From positions 1 through 11,850 of the forward strand of contig LNEX01000235.1 in assembly GCA_001464165.1 (NCBI GenBank): a stretch of 11,850 nt of DNA, in the 5' to 3' direction. A program made the translations under genes and the position numbers. This document shows, one piece after another, positions 6,858 through 11,850 of the stretch. The stretch's first letter is position 1. Each line of letters starts with the position of its first letter. The notes beneath the pieces are model-generated. The model made no database searches. It was not told the DNA's origin and saw only the letters and a list, made by a program, of their open reading frames with translations. The stretch comes from a bacterium Ga0077546 (GTDB taxonomy: Bacteria; Cyanobacteriota; Vampirovibrionia; Obscuribacterales; Obscuribacteraceae).

Positions 6858-7277
6858 CTATTCTTGGCGCAATTGTCTTGGCGTCAGCGGGCGGCGCTTA
6901 GGGCAATCCATCTCATCTTTACTGAAACCTTCAAGTGGACATTGGCACATTTGCTCGCTCTCACTGATTTCGCTGGCAATGGCTTTGAGTTCGCTCATTA
7001 CTAAAAAGAGGCGCTGCCCTCGTGGGGTGATGGTATGCACAACTTTGGGCAACTTCTGTTCAAATACGGTGCGAGTAATCATGCCCGCGGCAAGCAGGGC
7101 CTTGAGGCGCTCCTGCAGCGATTTCATGCTCAGCCCCGGAATAAATGTAAGAAATTCTCTTGTGCGCACTGGTTTGAGCGCTAGTTCCCGCAATATCTCC
7201 ACTGTCCATTTGGCACTAATCAAATCGAGGGTGTGGGTTATTGGGCAGGTCATCTTGTTGTCACAGCCACTGTTCAT
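6858..7277 (-). CDS. HxlR-family winged-helix transcriptional regulator
   Basis: A 139-residue DNA-binding protein of the HxlR/YodB type. CPITHTLDLISAKWTVEILREL (11-32) is the family signature; IPGLSMKSLQERLKALLAAGMITR (46-69) is the recognition-helix region, and the following EQKLPKVVHTITPRG (73-87) is the wing. Cys11 aligns with the conserved N-terminal cysteine that senses quinones, aldehydes or oxidants in YodB/HypR-like members; Cys5 and a C-terminal CQC (111-113) plus Cys125 are additional. This is consistent with a thiol-based sensor controlling the adjacent flavoprotein, but that link is inferred from gene order. No strong ribosome binding site is seen; Met9 is an alternative start. 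Confidence 0.9.
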   Translation of the reverse strand: MNSGCDNKMTCPITHTLDLISAKWTVEILRELALKPVRTREFLTFIPGLSMKSLQERLKALLAAGMITRTVFEQKLPKVVHTITPRGQRLFLVMSELKAIASEISESEQMCQCPLEGFSKDEMDCPKRRPLTPRQLRQE

Positions 7278-7385
7278 AAATTTTGCTTCTGAATTCTGAA
7301 GTTGCAGAATATACAGCTCTGAGTATGTTGCTCGGCGGAAAAACTAGCATCAACCGTTGTGGGTATTTACCTTGAAGTTTGTTTC

Positions 7386-7405
7386 ATACGTATCGAGGGT
7401 ATACC
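7386..7405. promoter_or_regulatory. Adjacent 8-bp palindromes in a divergent promoter region
   Basis: ATACGTAT (7386-7393) and GGTATACC (7398-7405), both perfect palindromes, are separated by CGAG in the 173-bp region between the HxlR gene and the divergent membrane-protein gene. Position and symmetry suit a regulator site, possibly for HxlR autoregulation; the GTATA core also occurs twice at 6834-6856. Confidence 0.38.
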
Positions 7406-7450
7406 GTAGACTAAATCTAGCTAGCCCCCTTTTACTATTGGTTATAAAAA

Positions 7451-8011
7451 ATGACATCGACTACAACGCCAGATTTCGATCTATTGCTGCAGCGCTATCT
7501 CGTTGATGCGAAGGGCCACATTGCCAAAATGGCTATGTTTGCCTTTTTTGTTTGTCTGTTGCCGCTGGCACCTCTGCTTTTGAAAATTGAATTTCTTTGG
7601 ATGCTTGTTGTTCCTATTGCCGCTGCCCTTTTTGTCGGCAGGGGCTTGCAATCGGTGCTTCTTGTCAAGCAAAGGGCTGTAGCGATTCTCAAATCAAATT
7701 CTCCAACTAAGATGTCAGTGACTGGCATCGGTAAGCAATTTCTGTTTTGGAATTCAGAAAGCTCGCCAGGATATAAGCTCGACCTCGCACCGCTGAACTC
7801 TGCTTCTACCAATATTCAAAAACTCAAGGTTGATCCGGCTAGTAAAGCTGGTGTTGAGACAATGGCTGCACTACAGGCTCAATTTGAGCAAGCTAGAGAA
7901 ACCAGTGCAGCCCCGCCTACCACTGAAGTTGATGTCTATTTCGATGAGAAACAACTACCAGTAGCGCTTGTTCTCAATGGCGAACTAGTTTGGGCCGTTT
8001 ACTGGTGGTAA
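7451..8011 (+). CDS. Two-helix membrane protein of unknown function
   Basis: A 186-residue protein with a short polar N-terminus, two closely spaced hydrophobic segments at about 27-44 and 46-64 joined by a tight turn, and a soluble C-terminal part of about 115 residues that holds a Ser/Ala-rich linker and ends in VLNGELVWAVYWW. It has no Cys-rich or catalytic motif that I know. The hairpin topology suggests an inner-membrane anchor with a cytoplasmic domain. The start has no Shine-Dalgarno and follows TATAAAAA. Its stop codon overlaps the start region of the ATPase gene, so the two are likely co-expressed and may act together. Confidence 0.78.
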   Translation: MTSTTTPDFDLLLQRYLVDAKGHIAKMAMFAFFVCLLPLAPLLLKIEFLWMLVVPIAAALFVGRGLQSVLLVKQRAVAILKSNSPTKMSVTGIGKQFLFWNSESSPGYKLDLAPLNSASTNIQKLKVDPASKAGVETMAALQAQFEQARETSAAPPTTEVDVYFDEKQLPVALVLNGELVWAVYWW

Positions 8012-8742
8012 ACAAAAGCTTTTCCAAAGACAAGCCATATATTCGTTCAATTCATATGCTTGATGGCTTTGACATTGAGTCTTATCCCTTTTCTATTCCA
8101 GCTATTGCTGATTTAGACAATATGGAATTTCATGAGGACGTCACATTTTTTGTGGGCGAAAATGGCTCAGGTAAGTCAACTGCTCTTGAAGCCATTGCTC
8201 TCCTTCTTGGTTTTAGTGCCCAAGGTGGCACTAAGAATGTGCAGATCGATGATGCTGTCGGCTCATCTGGATTGCAAGACTTTTTGAAAGCTAAGAAGAG
8301 TCACGCTCATCCTAAAGATGGTTATTTTTTGAGGGCTGAGAGCTTTTATAACCTGGCTACTTATATGGACGAGGTCGGCTACCTCGACTCTTATGGCGGT
8401 AAGTCGTTACATCGCCAGTCGCATGGCGAGTCTTTTATGGCTACCTTGGTCAATAAGTTTAGAGGAAAAGGTATTTACCTCTTAGATGAACCAGAAGCAG
8501 CTCTTTCTCCATCACGCCAATTGGCTGCTCTCGTGCGTATTCATGACTTGGTGCAAGATGGTTCGCAGTTTATTATCGCCACTCATTCGCCTATTTTATT
8601 AGCCTATCCTTCAAGCAAGATTCTTGTTTTTGATGAAACCGGCGTGCGTGAAGATAAGTATGAAAATCTTGAGCATTTCTCGGTCACCCGTGATTTTCTC
8701 AACAATTACAAGAGACGCTTAGATCTTATGCTTGATGATTAG
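8005..8742 (+). CDS. ABC-type AAA ATPase, COG3910-like
   Basis: A stand-alone ABC-fold ATPase of 245 residues if the GTG at 8005 is used; the frame extends to a TTG at 7990. Numbering from the GTG: FSIPAI near 29-34, Walker A GENGSGKST (51-59), FLRAESFYN (108-116), the signature-like SHGESF (139-144), Walker B IYLLDEPEAALSP (157-169) with Glu162 as catalytic base, and the switch His194 in IATHSPILLA. All motifs are intact. This pattern matches the small predicted-ATPase family COG3910, cousins of SMC/RecF-type and OLD-type ATPases, not of transporters: no permease gene is nearby. Its function is unknown. The GTG overlaps the stop of the membrane-protein gene, which suggests coupled translation. 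No Toprim or nuclease domain follows, unlike OLD proteins. Confidence 0.88.
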   Translation: MVNKSFSKDKPYIRSIHMLDGFDIESYPFSIPAIADLDNMEFHEDVTFFVGENGSGKSTALEAIALLLGFSAQGGTKNVQIDDAVGSSGLQDFLKAKKSHAHPKDGYFLRAESFYNLATYMDEVGYLDSYGGKSLHRQSHGESFMATLVNKFRGKGIYLLDEPEAALSPSRQLAALVRIHDLVQDGSQFIIATHSPILLAYPSSKILVFDETGVREDKYENLEHFSVTRDFLNNYKRRLDLMLDD

Positions 8743-8839
8743 GACGCTTTTTGCCCTTTAAATTTGGGTTTGCTGGCAAAGCCGAAGGATCCTAATTGCT
8801 AAAGTCGTTCTTAGTGATAGAAGTGGGTATAGATTTGTA

Positions 8840-8901
8840 GTCGCGGCTATGAAGATTCTTCCTTCTAAAATTTCCAATTTAGAGTCTTCGCTTTCCGCGA
8901 C
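8840..8901 (+). ncRNA. Repeated structured element, copy 1
   Basis: A three-part stem: P1 GTCGCGG (8840-8846) with CCGCGAC (8895-8901); P2 GAAGA (8851-8855) with TCTTC (8885-8889); P3 TCTAAA (8864-8869) with TTTAGA (8878-8883). The unpaired CTAT and TTCTTCCT between stems are identical in copy 2. A -10-like TATAGA (8828-8833) ends six bases before P1, so a transcript could begin at the base of the stem. It lies 97 bp after the ATPase gene and 36 bp before the next start. It may be a leader element, a small RNA or a terminator. Confidence 0.6.
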
Positions 8902-8937
8902 ACCTCTTTTATCAGTCTATTTTTCAATGGCAATATT

Positions 8938-9447
8938 TTGAAGCTCACACAATTGATCCTGGCATTGGCACTTGTTGTCACTACATTGTTGTCGCTTGCT
9001 TCTCCTTTGTCGGCGCCAGCTCAGGCAGCTGAGCCGCTGAGAGAAACAGAAAAAGATGCAGAAAAACTTGCTTTCAAGACTTCCTATCAGAATGGGGCCA
9101 AACTCTTTCAGGAGAAAAAGTATCGGGCCGCCGCAGCTAGCCTTGCGGTCGCTGCCCAATCGCCTCTGGATGATGGCGAAGCTGGCATACTTTTAGGTTA
9201 CTGTTTCTACGAAATGCATCAATATCAGAAAGCCCTAGATCAGTATAAAAAAGTTAGTGAGACAGGCAAGCTGATTTCGGTCAAGAATCGTGCTCAGAGG
9301 TTAGCTGCTACCTTAAACAGCTACATGAAGGGGGTTTGTCCGGGAAATTGTCTCAAGCCTTCAACACCAGGTTGGCGCAAAATGGACGTACCTGGCAAGC
9401 CAAAGGTGGCTCTGAATATTGGAGTAACGACCATATGGGCGAAGTAA
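8938..9447 (+). CDS. Secreted TPR protein, probably frameshifted near its end
   Basis: A 169-residue protein from a TTG. The N-terminus (MKLTQ, then a hydrophobic run to PAQA-A) is a clear signal peptide with cleavage near residue 30, and this fixes the start although no Shine-Dalgarno is visible. Residues about 47-110 form one or two TPR-like helical pairs (NGAKLFQEKKYRAAAASL, LLGYCFYEMHQYQKALDQYKK). Then comes CPGNC (134-138) and PGWRKM. The last ~15 residues look unnatural, while the -1 frame continues with a sensible HMGEVIEYVNGRPINKG and CPLCSGTGK up to 9530. A joined protein of about 197 residues would have two Cys pairs able to form a zinc knuckle. It would act in the periplasm or outside the cell; its function is unknown. 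Confidence 0.7.
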   Translation: MKLTQLILALALVVTTLLSLASPLSAPAQAAEPLRETEKDAEKLAFKTSYQNGAKLFQEKKYRAAAASLAVAAQSPLDDGEAGILLGYCFYEMHQYQKALDQYKKVSETGKLISVKNRAQRLAATLNSYMKGVCPGNCLKPSTPGWRKMDVPGKPKVALNIGVTTIWAK

Positions 9448-9530
9448 TTGAGTACGTTAATGGTCGGCCTATTAATAAGGGGCCCTGTCCCCTTTGCTCT
9501 GGAACTGGAAAAGTTAGTCTGCCCAAATAG
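9404..9530 (+). pseudogene. Out-of-frame C-terminus of the TPR protein (CPLCSGTG)
   Basis: In the frame one base behind the upstream gene, this stretch encodes GGSEYWSND, HMGEVIEYVNGRPINKG and CPLCSGTGKVSLPK before TAG at 9528-9530. C-x-x-C-x-G-x-G is the DnaJ-type zinc-binding motif. It has no good start of its own (the ATG at 9336 lies in the shadow of the first frame), so I read it as the natural end of the gene beginning at 8938, cut off by a one-base loss near 9390-9410, or reached by a programmed -1 shift. Confidence 0.6.
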
Positions 9531-9594
9531 ATAGCTATAGCCCAGTTGATTCTTGTTAGTTTGAGCGTTGGGGCCAGCGGGCATAGAACTTAAT

Positions 9595-9655
9595 GCCGCG
9601 GCTATGAAGGTTCTTCCTTCTAAACCTATGATTTAGAGTCTTCGTTTTCTGCGGC
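9595..9655 (+). ncRNA. Repeated structured element, copy 2
   Basis: Same architecture as the element at 8840: P1 GCCGCGG (9595-9601) with CTGCGGC (9649-9655), P2 GAAGG (9606-9610) with TCTTC (9639-9643), P3 TCTAAA (9619-9624) with TTTAGA (9632-9637). The terminal loop is CCTATGA instead of ATTTCCAA. It is followed by TTCTTTTT, so this copy could also act as an intrinsic terminator. A -10-like CATAGA (9582-9587) precedes it by seven bases. It lies 64 bp after the preceding gene and about 27 bp before the next ATG. Confidence 0.6.
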
Positions 9656-9682
9656 TTCTTTTTATGCCAGTTGTGCGAGGCC

Positions 9683-11818
9683 ATGGTGCAAGAATATTCG
9701 CCGCAAAAGCTTGAATTGGCCAACAAGATTTTCGTTCGGCGCTCTAAGAAGGTTTTACTTAATCCTGCCTCTACTAATGAGGTTTTGCCTAGCCACTATG
9801 TGGCGACGGTTGTGAAGACTATAGAGGCTCTAGGATTTGGCATGTCGGCTGATTTAATTGCAGCCTGCAAGCATCTTAGTTTAAGTGAACTTGCTGACTT
9901 GAAGAAACAGTTATTCGAGTGCTTAGCAAAAGAGAAAGGTGCTCACCAAAAACTGACGCCGATGTATCCTGACTTTCCTAAGCAAGTGATGGATATGAGT
10001 GAGGCGGAGCTTTATCTCAATGCCATGGTGCACTATTTTAGTGGTGGCAAATATTTGCCTGCTAAGCCAAAGAAGCTCTTTGGTCTAATTCCTGTTCCTC
10101 AACGAGCCCCTCTAGCTGAAGCTCCTGATTTGCGGCCGCTTGCGCTTTCCACCTTAGAACAGTTTGAGCTGCAATTTAGACAACTGCTTTCGGTTAATAG
10201 TTCCATTTCTGTTGTCGATAAAGAAGACATTGCTGCTTATATAGATTTCTTCGATGGCGATATTGAGCGGTTCTTACCGGCTCAAATAGCACACCGCGAG
10301 AATAAGGCTTTTATTTTAGCGCAGCTAATGGAGCACACCGCTGATAGTGCCGCTCTGCTGGCCAAGTATGTCGATACTGCTACCGATGTATTGCGTTTGG
10401 CTGTTGCCTTGAGCGGTGGAGATGTCTCTTTAACCGCACCCGCCAAGTTCAAGACCTATAAGCGCAGTGTGCGCCGTTTGCTTTTGAGTTTGCTTGAGAG
10501 TCAGTCTAACTTGATTGAAGATATGCTGAGATGGAAAGAGCGATGGATTCGACTTGGTGAGAAATTGCACCCGGGTGAATTTAAAGACCGATATCCACGA
10601 TCGTTTGAGGCCTTCAACATCTTGAGAAATGGCCTGCCCTCCAATACTTTCAATAGTCGCTTAGAGAAGGCCTTAGAACTGAGCGATGCTACTGCTGCTG
10701 TGGCCATGCTGAAAACAAGGCCGGGAGATTTTGCTCGGCGTTTGGATCACTTGCTGCGTATTGCTGGTAGCCACCAGGAGGATGTTGCATTCGCTTTCGC
10801 TAAGGTTGTCGATAAGGTTTCTACACCAGTACTATTGCAAGTCTTGCATCATTTTAAGCACCGGGCGCAGCCGCGGCCACTGCGGGTTTTCTTCCCTAAG
10901 TCGCAGCTGGCGAAAGCGCAGGCAATACCTGACTGCTTACCGGGGCTTCCGCCTCTCGTTTGCGAGTTGGCCGCCGGACTCTGTCGCAAAGCCTTGCTTG
11001 AGCGCTTTGCTAAGCTTCCTTCTCTGGGGACTTGCTGGGTCGACCCAGAGTTGAAAAATTTCATGGTGCCATTTGCGCAAAGGTCTGCTTCTAAAGCACT
11101 TCGCACAACCTCCCGTGGTAGTAGGTTGGCTTTGCCTGATACTAATGTTCTGCGTTTCTTCACCTGGTGGAAGAATGGTCTCTACCGCACCGACATTGAT
11201 TTGTCAGCGGCTGTGTTTGATGAGAATTTTGCCTTTATCGATGCGCTTACTTATTACAACCTGAAGAATTTTGGTGGTTGCCATAGTGGCGACATTGTTG
11301 ATGCTCCAGAAGGTGCTAGCGAATTCATTGATATTTCCATTGATAAAGTGCTCAAGCATCATGGTCGCTATGTGGTGATGTCGCTTTTAAGCTATACTGC
11401 TCAACCGTTTTGCGATTTGCCTGAGTGCTTTGCTGGTTGGATGGCCCGCGAAGAGCCTGAGTCTGGTGAGGTGTTTGAAGCCAAAACTGTGCAAGACAAA
11501 TTAGATGTTAGCGGCGACACTAGAGTTTCGATTCCGGCTATTTTTGATTTAGTAGAGCGCCAGGTGATCTGGGTTGATATTGCTTTGACTCGTAATCCTA
11601 ATTGGTACAACAATATTGCGGGTAATTTGAATGGCATTCAACTGTCGCTCAAATCAATGGTTGATCTCAACAAGCCGACCCTTTATGACTTATTGCTTTT
11701 GCACGCTGAGGCCCGTGGTCAGTTAGCTAGTAGTGCAGAATTGGCCACCACTAAGTTTCTTGCTGAAGACACTCCCTTTGATTTGACCGCCATATCTAGC
11801 AAATTTATGGCTAGCTGA
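9683..11818 (+). CDS. Large protein with C-terminal TerD-like domain
   Basis: 711 residues from the ATG at 9683; a TTG at 9671 and a GTG at 9686 are alternatives, the GTG having GAGG at good spacing. Residues about 25-130 contain MYPDFPKQVMDMSEAELYLNAMVHYFSGG, a block I associate with large proteins of tellurium-resistance (Ter) gene clusters such as the MXAN_6230/SCO0854 group. About 150-450 is a helical region without a known catalytic motif. About 499-636 is TerD-like: RTDIDLSA, FAFIDALTYYNL, CHSGDIVDAPEGASEFIDI, RYVVMSLLSY and VIWVDIALTR; the Asp residues of DIDLS and HSGD match the calcium-binding positions of TerD. I see no RING finger, which SCO0854-type members carry. It is predicted to be cytoplasmic and to act in envelope or chemical stress response. 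The TerD call is fairly sure, the role is not. Confidence 0.82.
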   Translation: MVQEYSPQKLELANKIFVRRSKKVLLNPASTNEVLPSHYVATVVKTIEALGFGMSADLIAACKHLSLSELADLKKQLFECLAKEKGAHQKLTPMYPDFPKQVMDMSEAELYLNAMVHYFSGGKYLPAKPKKLFGLIPVPQRAPLAEAPDLRPLALSTLEQFELQFRQLLSVNSSISVVDKEDIAAYIDFFDGDIERFLPAQIAHRENKAFILAQLMEHTADSAALLAKYVDTATDVLRLAVALSGGDVSLTAPAKFKTYKRSVRRLLLSLLESQSNLIEDMLRWKERWIRLGEKLHPGEFKDRYPRSFEAFNILRNGLPSNTFNSRLEKALELSDATAAVAMLKTRPGDFARRLDHLLRIAGSHQEDVAFAFAKVVDKVSTPVLLQVLHHFKHRAQPRPLRVFFPKSQLAKAQAIPDCLPGLPPLVCELAAGLCRKALLERFAKLPSLGTCWVDPELKNFMVPFAQRSASKALRTTSRGSRLALPDTNVLRFFTWWKNGLYRTDIDLSAAVFDENFAFIDALTYYNLKNFGGCHSGDIVDAPEGASEFIDISIDKVLKHHGRYVVMSLLSYTAQPFCDLPECFAGWMAREEPESGEVFEAKTVQDKLDVSGDTRVSIPAIFDLVERQVIWVDIALTRNPNWYNNIAGNLNGIQLSLKSMVDLNKPTLYDLLLLHAEARGQLASSAELATTKFLAEDTPFDLTAISSKFMAS

Positions 11819-11850
11819 TTTTTCTCTTTTTATTCTAGTGGACCAATGGC

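Noticed and set aside
7990..8004. TTG at 7990 as the ATPase start
   Set aside because: The GTG at 8005 overlaps the upstream stop more tightly and the extra five residues are not expected, though the TTG cannot be excluded.
9336..9403. Independent small gene starting at the ATG at 9336
   Set aside because: The part before about 9400 lies in the shadow of the signal-peptide TPR gene and looks unnatural; the good part is better explained as the shifted end of that gene.
11819..11850. Sequence after the last gene
   Set aside because: Only a T-rich stretch of 32 bases; too short to call a terminator or a new gene.

Overview
The window looks like chromosomal DNA of a Gram-negative-type bacterium with medium GC content. 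It has several TTG/GTG starts, few clear Shine-Dalgarno sites, many TPR proteins and stress-type genes. This fits a non-photosynthetic relative of cyanobacteria (Vampirovibrionia/Obscuribacterales-like), but that placement is a weak inference from style, not from a marker gene. No rRNA, tRNA, CRISPR array, insertion sequence or phage gene was seen.

Left part (1-2242): an exported TPR-repeat protein on the minus strand runs off the left edge. It is divergent from the next gene across a 0.73-kb spacer. The spacer holds a pair of operator-like palindromes, a possible -10 box and a structured leader of about 390 nt. Polyamine/stress block (2243-5098): a close relative of E. coli putrescine aminotransferase (PatA/YgjG) carries an unusual ~120-residue C-terminal tail. 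It overlaps a 65-residue unknown protein by ATGA. Next comes a universal-stress-protein gene whose first helix appears to be deleted out of frame, downstream of a leader with two inverted repeats, one of which covers the ribosome binding site.

Middle (5146-7277, minus strand): an HxlR-type regulator lies upstream of a long nitronate-monooxygenase-family flavoprotein, with several palindromes and direct repeats that could be operators. Right part (7451-11818, plus strand): a two-helix membrane protein overlaps an ABC-type ATPase of the COG3910 kind. It is followed by a secreted TPR protein that seems frameshifted before a zinc-knuckle-like end, and then by a large protein with a TerD-like C-terminal domain.

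The most unusual signal is a pair of ~62-nt elements (8840-8901 and 9595-9655), each just ahead of one of the last two genes. Outside the terminal loop they match at 49 of 54 positions. The five differences comprise one compensatory pair, two changes to G-U wobbles and one unpaired change. This points to a structured RNA or terminator element that I do not recognise.
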